64,000 nucleotides of DNA, taken from the NCBI RefSeq assembly GCF_017352215.1, contig NZ_CP071444.1, positions 2,356,001 through 2,420,000 on the forward strand, in the 5' to 3' direction. The notes beneath the pieces are model-generated. The model saw only the letters and a program-made list of their open reading frames with translations, was not told where the DNA came from and did no database searches. Within the stretch, counting starts at the first letter, position 1. Every line of letters starts with the position of its first letter. This DNA comes from Alkalibacter rhizosphaerae (lineage in GTDB: Bacteria; Bacillota; Clostridia; Eubacteriales; Alkalibacteraceae). The translations under genes were made by a program, and so were the position numbers. This document shows positions 1 through 7,830 of the stretch, one piece after another.

Positions 1-2
1 CT

Positions 3-539
3 GTAGATGAGATCACCGGCTTGTTTCGAATATCATGCATATTAAATATTTTGTGGATCGTTTCTTTTTCTTACGTATTGGTAGAACTCAGTCTTTTGTT
101 CATTTTTGCTTTTGTAATCAGTTTGGCCTTGCTCGGTCGAAAACTGCTGAAGATCCAGGAAAAGAAGCGGTGGTTGCTGCCATTGACCTTTGGTTTTTAT
201 ACCGGCTGGCTTTTTATCGCCACAGTAGTCAACACGGCGGCGGCATTGGTAAAATTGGAGTGGAACGGGTTTGGTATTTCACAAGAGACATGGGCCGTCA
301 TCATTTTGATCGTAGCGATAGTTTTGGTTTTTGCAGTATTGCTGAAACTCCGAAATGCAGTATTTCCATTGCCCGTTGCTTGGGCCTACTTCGGGATCTA
401 TCAATTTTTAAGCATGCCGGAAGGATTCAATGGAGCTTATCCCTTGGTACAAACCGTGGCCCTTGCAGGCATGGCGGTGTTGATCGGTCTATCCGCCATA
501 CAGCTTTACCGGAATCGATTTGAGCTATTAGGTCGTTGA
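3..539 (+). CDS. TspO/MBR-like membrane protein, 5' end outside window
   Basis: The reading frame is open from the left edge (codons begin at base 3), so the N-terminus is missing. The visible protein of about 178 residues has five or so hydrophobic segments. The stretch 'FGFYTGWLFIATVVN' followed by a 'FPLPVAWAYFGIYQ' helix resembles the C-terminal half of long tryptophan-rich sensory protein (TspO/MBR) relatives in Firmicutes. TspO proteins bind tetrapyrroles and isoprenoids in the membrane; the function here is inferred from the family only. A plain multi-pass membrane protein remains possible. It ends with TGA directly abutting an ATG that I do not consider a gene. Confidence 0.6.
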   Translation, partial: VDEITGLFRISCILNILWIVSFSYVLVELSLLFIFAFVISLALLGRKLLKIQEKKRWLLPLTFGFYTGWLFIATVVNTAAALVKLEWNGFGISQETWAVIILIVAIVLVFAVLLKLRNAVFPLPVAWAYFGIYQFLSMPEGFNGAYPLVQTVALAGMAVLIGLSAIQLYRNRFELLGR

Positions 540-608
540 ATGATCGTCATGAATTACGGTGTGTCGATTCTTGGAAAGAGCGATTGGGCATGCCACTTGC
601 AAAAAGAA

Positions 609-636
609 TGGACAGATATTCCAGGTGGCGTATAAT
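609..636 (+). promoter_or_regulatory. Putative sigma-A promoter of small ORF
   Basis: TGGACA (609-614) and TATAAT (631-636) are separated by 16 bases, 50 bases upstream of the 686 ATG. Together with a terminator after the ORF this defines a monocistronic unit. Confidence 0.5.
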
Positions 637-685
637 AGAGATGAAGTAGAAATGATCACGCAGTGAATGGAAAGAGGCGCAAACC

Positions 686-865
686 ATGGACGAGAAAACC
701 ATAGATAAAATGAAAAAACTGATCTATGAGAAAAAGAACAAGAGTGCACAACAAGGTAAAGCCAATGGGGTATCAGAAAAAGTGGGGGAAGATCCACCAA
801 AGGGTTTAAAAGCACCAAACGCGGCGGTTCCATCACGAAGTAAAGCAAACGATGGCAACAGTTGA
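686..865 (+). CDS. Small basic hydrophilic protein, 59 aa
   Basis: An ATG preceded by AAAGAGG opens a 59-residue ORF that begins MDEKTIDKMKKLIYEKKNK and ends in a Gly/Ala/Lys/Ser-rich tail. It has no membrane segment or cysteine. I do not recognise a family. Support for expression is its own promoter-like sequence upstream and a Rho-independent terminator 18 bases after the stop. The lysine-rich helical N-terminus followed by a probably disordered tail would fit a small nucleic-acid- or membrane-surface-associated protein, but that is speculation. A small RNA with an incidental ORF is the alternative. Confidence 0.5.
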   Translation: MDEKTIDKMKKLIYEKKNKSAQQGKANGVSEKVGEDPPKGLKAPNAAVPSRSKANDGNS

Positions 866-882
866 CAAGACGGAAACAAAAG

Positions 883-920
883 AAGTACAGACTTGTGCGA
901 ACAGTCGGTACTTTTTTTTT
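883..920 (+). terminator. Rho-independent terminator
   Basis: AAGTACAGACT pairs with AGTCGGTACTT (one mismatch) around a short loop, followed by a long T run to base 920. It separates the small ORF from the oxidoreductase promoter. Confidence 0.85.
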
Positions 921-926
921 GAAAAC

Positions 927-968
927 AAACATGTCACTATTGACATGTTTGGAATTTGTGAATATAAT
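927..968 (+). promoter_or_regulatory. Promoter with PadR-type operator
   Basis: TTGACA (940-945), 17-base spacer, TATAAT (963-968) is a consensus sigma-A promoter for the oxidoreductase. A perfect 10-bp inverted repeat, AAACATGTCA (927-936) / TGACATGTTT (941-950) with a 4-base centre, overlaps the -35 box and contains ATGT-N8-ACAT, the known PadR-family operator pattern. A PadR regulator is encoded immediately downstream of the oxidoreductase, so autoregulated repression of the pair is the likely circuit (inference). Confidence 0.75.
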
Positions 969-1022
969 TACAGTAATTGTTTGATAATTAATAAACAAAT
1001 TCTTTAAAGGGAGAGATCGTTC

Positions 1023-2972
1023 ATGGAAAGAAAGTATCCAAATCTTAGCAAGCCCATCCAAATCGGAAATGTTGTATTTCGGAATCGCATGTTTTCAGCA
1101 CCAATGGGAGGAACGGATATTACTGCAGATTGTACCATTGGCCCCAAAACCACTGCTTTTTATGAGTTGAGGGCAAAAGGCGGTGCAGGTGCTGTGACCG
1201 TTAGTGAAGTGGTGGTACATCCGGAAACAGAAGGTTCTCACATGTTTCATTTGGACTTGAAAACCGTAGGCTCATTATCAAGCTTTACCTATACAGCCGA
1301 TGCGATCCGAAGGCATGGGGCCATTGCCAGTGTGGAACTTTCCCACTCAGGCCAATATGCAGGTACTTATTTGACGGACAAAGACAAAAAACAGGGATTG
1401 GCCCAATGGGGTCCCAGTGCCACGGTTCGGCCGGATGGCCTGGAAGTGAAAGAATTGACCCAGGAACTCATCGACGACATTGTGGAAGCTTATGGAAAGT
1501 GTGCAGAAGCAGCAAAAAGAGCCGGTTTTGAGATGATCATGGTCCACGGAGGTCATGGTTGGCTGGTGAATCAATTTTTGTCACCCTATTTTAATCACCG
1601 AAAAGATCAATACGGTGGATCTTTGGAAAATCGTGTTCGCTTTGCACAAGAAGTTCTGGCAAGAGTACGCCAAGCAGTTGGTCCTGGATTTCCCATCGAG
1701 TTTCGCATGAGCGGGTCAGAGCTCTTCGACGGTGGATACGATCTGGAGGAAGGCGTTCGTATCGCAAAAATATTGGAGCCCCAAATCGATTTGCTTCATG
1801 TATCTGCAGGAACCTACCAAAGAGGATTCAGCGATACTCATCCGTCCATGTTCAAGCCCCACGGAAGCAATGTTTATCTTGCTGCAGAAATGAAAAAGCA
1901 CGTAAAAATTCCAGTAGCCACTGTTGGCGGACTCAATGATCCGGACATGATGGAAGAGATCATCGCATCCGGGAAAGCCGACGTTGTTGAGATGGCTCGT
2001 GCCTTGTTGGCGGACCATGAACTTCCCAAGAAAGTAGTAACCAACAGGGAGGAAGACATCCTCCACTGTATGAGATGTTTTGTTTGCATGGCAGAACGTG
2101 TCGTTACATCTACCCGAAGATGTTCCATCAACCCGTATATCGGCAGAGAGTTGGAAGGCATGGAAATCACCCCGGCTCCTGTCAAGAAAAAAGTACTGGT
2201 TGCCGGTGGAGGACCGGCCGGTTTGAAAGCGGCGCTAACGGCCGCCCAACGAGGCCATGATGTGGTACTCTGTGAAAAATCCTCCCAGTTGGGTGGGATC
2301 CTGATCGGAGAACAAGCCATACCTTTTAAATATGAGATGTACAAGCTGGGTGTAACTTTGGCCAAACTGGTAACCGATGCTGGAGTGGATATCCGCCTGA
2401 ATACGGAAGTAAACAAAGAGGTTGCAGATCAGGAAAAAGCGGATGTACTTGTCATAGCCGTCGGTTCGGAGCCGATGTTGCCGCCGATCCCCGGTTTGGA
2501 TGGAGACAATGTCATCATCGTCAACGACTATCACTTGCACCAGAACAAGGTTGCCGAAGAAGTCGTTGTACTCGGTGGAGGACTGGCAGGTTCGGAAGCA
2601 GCCATACACTTGGCCCGTGAAGGGAAAAAAGTTCATTTGGTGGAAATGGGTCTTGAGCTGGCACCCGATGCAAACATTCGTCACCGTCCCATCTTGTTAA
2701 AGGAGATCGAAGATTTGAAAATCCAAGTGTTGAAGGAACACAAGGGCATTCGAATCACGGAAGATGGTGTCATCTGTGTAAATAAGGATGGGAAAGAAAT
2801 ACTGGTTCCAGGTAAGACGATCATTTGCGCTTTGGGGCAAAAATCTCGGAGAAATGTGGTGTCAGAATTGCTGGATTGTGCTCCGGTGATATCTCAAGTA
2901 GGGGACTGTGTGAAAGTTGCAGACATTACTCAAGCAATTTACCAAGGTCACCACGCGGCCATGGATATTTGA
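1023..2972 (+). CDS. NADH:flavin oxidoreductase / 2,4-dienoyl-CoA reductase family (FMN, Fe-S, FAD)
   Basis: At 649 residues it has the full architecture of the FadH/BaiCD/enoate-reductase group. An Old-Yellow-Enzyme TIM barrel (about 1-340) carries 'VHGGHGWLVNQFLSP' and 'YGGSLENR'. Next is a 4Fe-4S site with Cys349, 352, 355 and 367 (CMRCFVC ... C). A Rossmann FAD/NAD(P) module starting at 'VLVAGGGPAGLKAA' follows, with a second nucleotide site 'VVVLGGGLAGSEAA'. Such enzymes reduce activated C=C bonds of enoyl-CoAs, enoates or steroids using NAD(P)H. The substrate is not evident. The promoter carries a PadR palindrome and the next gene is a PadR regulator, suggesting induction by a phenolic or other xenobiotic ligand (inference). 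Confidence 0.9.
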   Translation: MERKYPNLSKPIQIGNVVFRNRMFSAPMGGTDITADCTIGPKTTAFYELRAKGGAGAVTVSEVVVHPETEGSHMFHLDLKTVGSLSSFTYTADAIRRHGAIASVELSHSGQYAGTYLTDKDKKQGLAQWGPSATVRPDGLEVKELTQELIDDIVEAYGKCAEAAKRAGFEMIMVHGGHGWLVNQFLSPYFNHRKDQYGGSLENRVRFAQEVLARVRQAVGPGFPIEFRMSGSELFDGGYDLEEGVRIAKILEPQIDLLHVSAGTYQRGFSDTHPSMFKPHGSNVYLAAEMKKHVKIPVATVGGLNDPDMMEEIIASGKADVVEMARALLADHELPKKVVTNREEDILHCMRCFVCMAERVVTSTRRCSINPYIGRELEGMEITPAPVKKKVLVAGGGPAGLKAALTAAQRGHDVVLCEKSSQLGGILIGEQAIPFKYEMYKLGVTLAKLVTDAGVDIRLNTEVNKEVADQEKADVLVIAVGSEPMLPPIPGLDGDNVIIVNDYHLHQNKVAEEVVVLGGGLAGSEAAIHLAREGKKVHLVEMGLELAPDANIRHRPILLKEIEDLKIQVLKEHKGIRITEDGVICVNKDGKEILVPGKTIICALGQKSRRNVVSELLDCAPVISQVGDCVKVADITQAIYQGHHAAMDI

Positions 2973-3046
2973 TGAAAGATTCGTTTGATTCTTCAAGTCT
3001 TGCTGGTGTACACTAGAGGAGATTACTAGAATATAGGAGGTCTCCA

Positions 3047-3607
3047 GTGAGAACGCTAAAATATGCCATATTAGGATTGCTCAATCGTCGATCCATGACC
3101 GGATATGATTTGATGAAAGACTTCAACTTGGACCTGGTAAACTTTTGGTATGCAAGACACAGCCAAATCTATCCGGAGCTGAAAAAATTGACGGATGAAG
3201 GTCTAATTACTTATGAAACAATCATCCAGGGTGAAAGAATGGAAAAAAAGTTGTACTCCATCACACAGCAAGGTCAAAAGGATTTTGCGGCGTGGATCCT
3301 GGAAAAGGACCTTCTGGAACCGACGCCAAAAGATATCTTCCGATTGAAGACCTATTTCATCGAAGCCATGGAACTGGATCAAATGATCGATCACTTTGAG
3401 TATCAGCTGGAGCAACGGGAAGAAAAATTAAAAAAATTGAAGAATACCATGGATCACCACCCTTTTACCAAAGGATGGGTTAAAATCGGTACTACCAAAT
3501 ACGGAGATTATATCGTGTTGAAAGGTGCTGTCATGAGAGAACAAACGTATATCCAATGGCTGAAAGAATGCATTGAAGAGATGCAATGTGGTATTTTAAA
3601 GAAGTAG
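3047..3607 (+). CDS. PadR-family transcriptional regulator
   Basis: The 186-residue protein starts at GTG with a good TAGGAGG site 6 bases upstream. Its N-terminal winged helix ('YAILGLLNRRSMTGYDLMKDF ... FWYARHSQIYPELKKL') is the PadR DNA-binding domain, and the C-terminal helices after about residue 95 match the Vir/PadR-C dimerisation region of the larger subfamily. PadR proteins repress detoxification or phenolic-acid genes. It lies 74 bases after the oxidoreductase, probably in the same transcript, and an ATGT-N8-ACAT palindrome sits on that promoter, so it most likely controls both genes. Two terminators follow. Confidence 0.9.
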   Translation: MRTLKYAILGLLNRRSMTGYDLMKDFNLDLVNFWYARHSQIYPELKKLTDEGLITYETIIQGERMEKKLYSITQQGQKDFAAWILEKDLLEPTPKDIFRLKTYFIEAMELDQMIDHFEYQLEQREEKLKKLKNTMDHHPFTKGWVKIGTTKYGDYIVLKGAVMREQTYIQWLKECIEEMQCGILKK

Positions 3608-3610
3608 AAT

Positions 3611-3645
3611 GCGAGCAGTCCTTTTCAATGGGACTGCTCGTTTTT
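3611..3645 (+). terminator. Rho-independent terminator
   Basis: CGAGCAGTCC (3612-3621) and GGACTGCTCG (3631-3640) form a perfect 10-bp stem followed by TTTTT. It ends the oxidoreductase-PadR unit. Confidence 0.9.
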
Positions 3646-3663
3646 CCATGTTTGCATTTTTAT

Positions 3664-3690
3664 AGAGTACCGGTTTCGGTACTCTTTTTT
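3664..3690. terminator. Terminator hairpin between convergent units
   Basis: AGAGTACCG and CGGTACTCT pair around GTTT, followed by six T on the + strand. It lies between the converging PadR and YjbQ genes. Confidence 0.75.
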
Positions 3691-4212
3691 CAATCGCCAA
3701 TTATTATAATTTTACATTTTCTTTGTCGAGGACGAGTACGATCAAAATCTGCAAAATAAACACTACCCGTGTTTCCGGCATCCAGTTTTCCTTGGTCTAC
3801 ATCAAATACCTCGCTGGAACCCACTAACGTAGCTTTAAGGTGAGCATCGCCGTTCCACAATGCTTTACGGTCTCCATCGGGCAAGTAGTCCTTGGCATTC
3901 GGCCAAGATTCCACCACCGCGTAGTGTTCTTCTCCAGGATAGACATATGTTTCAGCGCTATTATGATTGGGAATGATCTTTTCGAGAACATTGTTTAAAT
4001 CGACTTGCAGAGATTCATTACCATTTTCATCTATATCGTGAACATATTCTTCAAAAAAAAACACCGCATGTTGTATGAGGGGAAATAACTACGCAGATCC
4101 CATTCATTATTCCACTTTCCAGTATTGCTTCTTTTACTTCTTCCGTAATGTTTACATACGTGGGGGTCTTTCCGTGAGATGCAACATCAATATTTTTTTT
4201 ATATACAGTCAA
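3690..4212 (-). pseudogene. yjbQ: YjbQ (UPF0047) family gene with +1 homopolymer frameshift
   Basis: Two overlapping frames together give a near complete YjbQ protein. The first (TTG start at 4212, AGGAGG 6-7 bases upstream) runs to 'SPHTTCGVFF' and stops. The second continues 'EEYVHDIDENGNESLQVD' through the family's C-terminal 'DFDRTRPRQRKCKI' ending. The break is at nine consecutive A (4053-4061; T9 on the coding strand). Eight T would restore 'GVFFEEYVHD', the usual family reading. UPF0047 proteins have weak thiamin-phosphate-synthase-like activity; the real role is unsettled. The start lies inside the preceding TIM-paralogue gene, so the three genes are one operon. A sequencing error, a real mutation or slippage-dependent expression are all possible. 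Confidence 0.85.
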
Positions 4213-4234
4213 TTTGGGTCCTCCTAAATCATCA

Positions 4235-4921
4235 TCATTGGCAGGCATTGAAAGCAGCTTCTACCATTTCGGCCAACATTTGGGTTGGATTTTCAGCTTC
4301 CACAATTCCACTGGTACCGCCCGTGCCGTCTGCTCCAAGCGAGATGGTGCGATAAACATCCTCAGCCGTACTAATTCCTGCACCTTGCATCACAAGAGTT
4401 GTTTCACTGACCTTTTTTACGGTGTGATTTGTAACTTTTATATAGGACGCATCGCTAGTTTCTCCGGTCCCGATCAATTCAGTTGGCTCACATAAAATAA
4501 TATCCGGATTCAGTGTTGCTAATGCTTTCGCTTCCTTTAACGAATCGGCGCAAACAATAGTCAATAGATCCAATTCGGTTGCACGTTCTACGGATTTTAT
4601 TAAATCTGCAAATGTCAAAGGTCGTTCAGCATGATTTAAAAACGTTGCCCTGGCTCCTGCATGATAGACGGATTCTGGTAATACGGCCCCCATGCCTCGT
4701 CCAGGCTCAATGCCATCAATATGTTGTGCGGTAACGATAATGTTTTCTGTCGCATCAGCGATTGCTGCTAAATCTGGGTAGGGAGCCGTAACAAAAATTG
4801 AAATAGGATATTTTTTTGCCAGTTCATCCGCTTTTTTCGCTAAATCCAACAATTCTTCCCCATACAAATATGACTTTGGATTAAATACAAAAAATGGTGT
4901 TTTGATTTCTTTTTTCGACAT
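4235..4921 (-). CDS. Triosephosphate-isomerase family protein (paralogue)
   Basis: The 228-residue TIM barrel is started at the ATG at 4921 because GAGAGGAT sits 6 bases upstream. The catalytic set is recognisable: Asn/Lys in 'FVFNPKSYL' (replacing the usual GNWKMN), His in 'FLNHAER' (HSER) and Glu in 'CEPTELIGTG', with the phosphate-binding 'GAGIS' and 'GADGTGGTSG' loops. It is therefore probably an active isomerase of a phosphorylated triose, tetrose or related sugar, but sequence drift suggests it is not the glycolytic TIM. It is flanked by an aldolase and a YjbQ gene in one operon. Related paralogues act on erythrulose phosphate in tetritol catabolism (established for the family, not shown here). 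Confidence 0.8.
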   Translation of the reverse strand: MSKKEIKTPFFVFNPKSYLYGEELLDLAKKADELAKKYPISIFVTAPYPDLAAIADATENIIVTAQHIDGIEPGRGMGAVLPESVYHAGARATFLNHAERPLTFADLIKSVERATELDLLTIVCADSLKEAKALATLNPDIILCEPTELIGTGETSDASYIKVTNHTVKKVSETTLVMQGAGISTAEDVYRTISLGADGTGGTSGIVEAENPTQMLAEMVEAAFNACQ

Positions 4922-4937
4922 GTTTATCCTCTCCCAA

Positions 4938-5777
4938 TTACAATTTGACTGGTTGTGTTTGAAAAACATCAAAATAATGATTCAATACTTTATACATGCC
5001 CCTGTTTGCCAGTTGTTTCAATTCAATATAACCACCGGGGACATTTTCTTTTATTTCATCAAATGCTCCATTTATAAAATCGGTGTATATATTGATTTTT
5101 GATATACCGGAAATCGCACACTTTTTAAGGTTAGCATCTCCTGTAGAAGAGCCGCCGTGTAGGACCAAAGGTATATCCACGACAAGAGCTATTTCTCGTA
5201 AACGTTGAAAATTCAATTTAGGAGAGCCCTTGTATACTCCGTGTGCAGTACCAATTGAGATGGCAAGAGAATCTACATTCGTTCTGCTCACAAACTCCAC
5301 AACATCGTCCACTTCCGTATAAACTGATTTCGTCAACGTTTCGGATTCAGAGGTATCATTCGCGCCGACGTGTCCTAATTCTGCCTCTACAGACACATTA
5401 TATTTGTGTGCGTATTCGACTACTTTTTCAGTCTTTTCTATATTCGCTTCAAAAGATTCTTGAGACGCATCGATCATGACAGAAGTAAAACCTAGTTCAA
5501 TAGCCTTGAAAATAAAATCCATATCTTCTCCATGATCCAAATGAAGGACAATGGGGACGGAAACCCTTTTAGCCAATAATTTTCCGATAACCGCCGCTTC
5601 ATCAAGAGAAATAATGGATTCATGAGATTGGGCAAATGGTAATATTAAAGGTAATCCTCTCTCTTGCGCAGTATTGACGAACGTTCGGGCTGAATCCAAA
5701 TCAATGAAATTTGTGGCTGGAATTGCAAAACCTTTCTTTTTTGCTTCCAATAATAAGATTTTTGAATTTGTTAACAT
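4938..5777 (-). CDS. Class II (zinc) ketose-bisphosphate aldolase family protein
   Basis: The 279-residue protein is started at the ATG at 5777, which has GGAGG 7 bases upstream. Class II aldolase landmarks are present: zinc ligand region 'LHLDHGEDMD', 'VEAELGHVG', 'SIGTAHGVYKG', the metal-binding 'LVLHGGSS' and the phosphate loop 'ISKINIYTDF'. It cleaves a ketose (bis)phosphate to dihydroxyacetone phosphate plus an aldehyde; the sugar is unknown. It is the first gene of the aldolase-TIM-yjbQ operon, which would convert the aldolase product onward. No kinase, transporter or regulator for the pathway is adjacent, so the upstream steps must be encoded elsewhere. It is unlikely to be the central glycolytic aldolase. 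Confidence 0.85.
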   Translation of the reverse strand: MLTNSKILLLEAKKKGFAIPATNFIDLDSARTFVNTAQERGLPLILPFAQSHESIISLDEAAVIGKLLAKRVSVPIVLHLDHGEDMDFIFKAIELGFTSVMIDASQESFEANIEKTEKVVEYAHKYNVSVEAELGHVGANDTSESETLTKSVYTEVDDVVEFVSRTNVDSLAISIGTAHGVYKGSPKLNFQRLREIALVVDIPLVLHGGSSTGDANLKKCAISGISKINIYTDFINGAFDEIKENVPGGYIELKQLANRGMYKVLNHYFDVFQTQPVKL

Positions 5778-6288
5778 AATAAAACCTCCGATCGATATCA
5801 CAAAACGATGTCACTCAACATTGCGAACTCCCGACAATGCAAAGCTGAACTTACCTTCTTATACCCCTTATAATATTAGATTAGTCATAAATCCCTTTTT
5901 ATAGATCAAATCACTAGATGACTTACGGTAAAATGAGAATCAAAATTGCATCAAATTATCAACACAGGCAAGAATACACACCATTCTGTAATCAGGTGAC
6001 GAATTGCTTGAGTTGACGAAGCTTTTACAACGAATCGATTTTTGCATCAAATATTATTGTTGGTGAGCTAGAACCTGTGATATCATACATCAAAGCAAAT
6101 TGTTAGGATGTGGAATCAAGTCGGCATTCAATGGTATAATTGAATGGTTCGACAGAAGTCTGAATCCTGATATTTTCAACCAATGAATCGATACTCTCTT
6201 TATAGAGACTCAGATGCTACATTTTTTTTGAAAGTTCTATACCTGCTGCTGTAGACTGGAAAGAGATTGATAGATAGGAGGGGATCAA
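5778..6288. other. Intergenic region between divergent units
   Basis: About 510 bases with no convincing ORF. It must hold the promoters of the leftward aldolase operon and the rightward pentapeptide-repeat gene. The only structured element I see is CATTCAAT (6125-6132) / ATTGAATG (6139-6146), a perfect 8-bp inverted repeat whose right arm overlaps a TATAAT (6135-6140); it could be an operator on a rightward promoter, but no good -35 is visible. Confidence 0.4.
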
Positions 6289-6915
6289 ATGACCAAAGAA
6301 GATGGGATGTTAAAAAGCAAGGTGGATGCAGCAAAGGTTGATGGAGAAAACCTGATCGAGTTGGAAACTTTCGCAAATGAACGCCATTTTGAATTGGATA
6401 TGTCATCCATAGACTTTGAACATGTAAGGTTTTACCAGTGCCGATTTGAAAGGTGCAATTTTATGAAATCCAGTTTTCGCAGTGTAGAATTTGAAGACTG
6501 CAACTTTTCCAACTGCAAATTTCTCGATTCTTATTGGAACCAAGTTATGATCAAAGGAACAAAGGGTGATGGCGGAGATTTCAGTGAGAGCCATTTCAAG
6601 ATTGTTGCGATGGAGAACACCACCATGAGATATTCCAACTTTGCTCGTGGGGTCTTTGAAAACTGCCAAATTCGGGATTGTCAGTTTCAAGAGGCCTTTT
6701 TATCAGAAGTAAAATTCAAAAAAACAAGCATATCCGAAGTCAACTTTAGTTCTGCTGATTTTTATAAGACCAAACTGAAAGGGCTGGATTTGTCCACTTC
6801 CAATATTGAAGGGATTTTACTTTCGGAAGGGTTTCCAGAGTTAAAAGATGCAACGATCAATATGTTTCAGGCAGCAGAAATCGTAGGAAAGCTTGGAATC
6901 AAAGTGATTTGGTGA
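6289..6915 (+). CDS. Pentapeptide-repeat protein
   Basis: The 208-residue protein has a TAGGAGGGG site 7 bases before the ATG. From about residue 35 to 185 it consists of A(D/N)LXX-like pentapeptide repeats with F or L at every fifth position (for example 'FYQCRFERCNFMKSSF', 'FEDCNFSNCKF', 'FSSADFYKTKLKGLDL'), predicting a right-handed quadrilateral beta-helix. The family includes the DNA-mimic gyrase-protecting Qnr and McbG proteins as well as many of unknown role. The cysteine-rich centre resembles the Qnr/McbG branch more than cyanobacterial types (weak inference). The next gene follows after 42 bases with its own ribosome site, so the two may be cotranscribed. Confidence 0.85.
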   Translation: MTKEDGMLKSKVDAAKVDGENLIELETFANERHFELDMSSIDFEHVRFYQCRFERCNFMKSSFRSVEFEDCNFSNCKFLDSYWNQVMIKGTKGDGGDFSESHFKIVAMENTTMRYSNFARGVFENCQIRDCQFQEAFLSEVKFKKTSISEVNFSSADFYKTKLKGLDLSTSNIEGILLSEGFPELKDATINMFQAAEIVGKLGIKVIW

Positions 6916-6957
6916 ACCCGGAAATTTGAAAAAAACGACACATTCTGGAGGTGCTGT

Positions 6958-7479
6958 ATGTCTAACAAAACGATCAGTCAATTGGAAAAAAAAGATCTAT
7001 TGAAACTGATCGATATATATGCAAAGAACTGGTTGGCCATGGATGGTGTTTGGTTTCAGTCCATTGAGAAAAAATTTGGAATGGATGAAGCCGTCGAACA
7101 TGATCAAAATGCTTGGAAAGATTTCACTGTCATTGAAGCCAAAAGAATCAAAGTTTTTTTAAATTTGCCAGAGAAAGCGGGCATAGATGGATTAAAAAAG
7201 GCCTTAGCCTTCAGAATGTATGCCAATATCAATGAAGATGAGATCATAATCGAAGATAATGTACTGATTTACAAAACGTTAGACTGTCGTGTTCAAAATG
7301 CAAGAAAGCGTAAAGGGATGGAATTTCACCCATGCAAGTCTGTAGGCATTATTGAATACAGTTATTTCGCCAAAACAATCGATGATCGGTTTGCTTGCGA
7401 GGCTCTAAGCTGTTACCCTGAAATAACCGATGACACCTGCAACTGCTCCTGGAAATTTACACTTCAGGTGGATCAGTAG
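6958..7479 (+). CDS. DUF6125-like cytosolic protein
   Basis: 173 residues, with CTGGAGG upstream of ATG. The pattern 'NWLAMDGVWFQSIEKKFGMDEAVEHDQNAW' early, a central 'EAKRIKVFLNLPEKAGIDGLKKAL' helix and a late cluster of cysteines ('CRVQNARKRKGMEFHPCKS ... FACEALSCYPE ... CNCSWKF') resembles the DUF6125 group, which is distantly related to L-2-amino-thiazoline-4-carboxylate-hydrolase-like proteins. The six C-terminal-half cysteines could bind a metal or haem-like cofactor. Substrate and role are unknown. It may share a transcript with the pentapeptide-repeat gene. Confidence 0.65.
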   Translation: MSNKTISQLEKKDLLKLIDIYAKNWLAMDGVWFQSIEKKFGMDEAVEHDQNAWKDFTVIEAKRIKVFLNLPEKAGIDGLKKALAFRMYANINEDEIIIEDNVLIYKTLDCRVQNARKRKGMEFHPCKSVGIIEYSYFAKTIDDRFACEALSCYPEITDDTCNCSWKFTLQVDQ

Positions 7480-7582
7480 TAAAGATTAGCCGTAATATAT
7501 GGCCTGTTATTGTATTTAGTGACGTTGATTAAAGTCGGCTTGAGGTTGGTTTAGAGTACCGTCATGCATTCGTCAGAAAATA

Positions 7583-7624
7583 GAAAAAACCACCTGAGAA
7601 TGACCAAGTCATCAACAGGTGGTG
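7583..7624 (-). terminator. Terminator after tRNA-Ala
   Basis: On the minus strand ACCACCTG (7623-7616) pairs with CAGGTGGT (7596-7589) and is followed by a T run, 10 bases beyond the tRNA 3' end. Confidence 0.8.
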
Positions 7625-7633
7625 ATTATTCAA

Positions 7634-7709
7634 TGGTGGAGATAAGGGGACTTGAACCCCTGACCTCCTGACTGCCAGTCAGGCGCGCTCCCAACTGCGC
7701 TATACCCCC
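7634..7709 (-). tRNA. tRNA-Ala (anticodon GGC)
   Basis: The 76-nt minus-strand cloverleaf begins GGGGGTA and ends TATCTCC-A-CCA with the CCA encoded. The D stem is GCGC/GCGC, the anticodon stem CCTGA/TCAGG encloses loop CTGGCAG (anticodon GGC, reading GCC/GCU), and the T stem AGGGG/CCCCT encloses TTCAAGT. The acceptor stem contains the G3-U70 pair that identifies tRNA-Ala. It stands alone with its own downstream terminator. Confidence 0.96.
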
Positions 7710-7830
7710 ACAACAAGTACTTAAATAATATAACACAGGAATAAAAAAAAATCCATACTTAAAATCAAATTGTTTAGAAAAAGCAACAAACGGTATAAAT
7801 AATAGATATACAGAATTAGGGGGGAGAAAA

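Noticed and set aside
540-632. 31-codon ORF starting right at the TspO-like stop
   Set aside because: No ribosome site, and it runs into the promoter of the 686 ORF.
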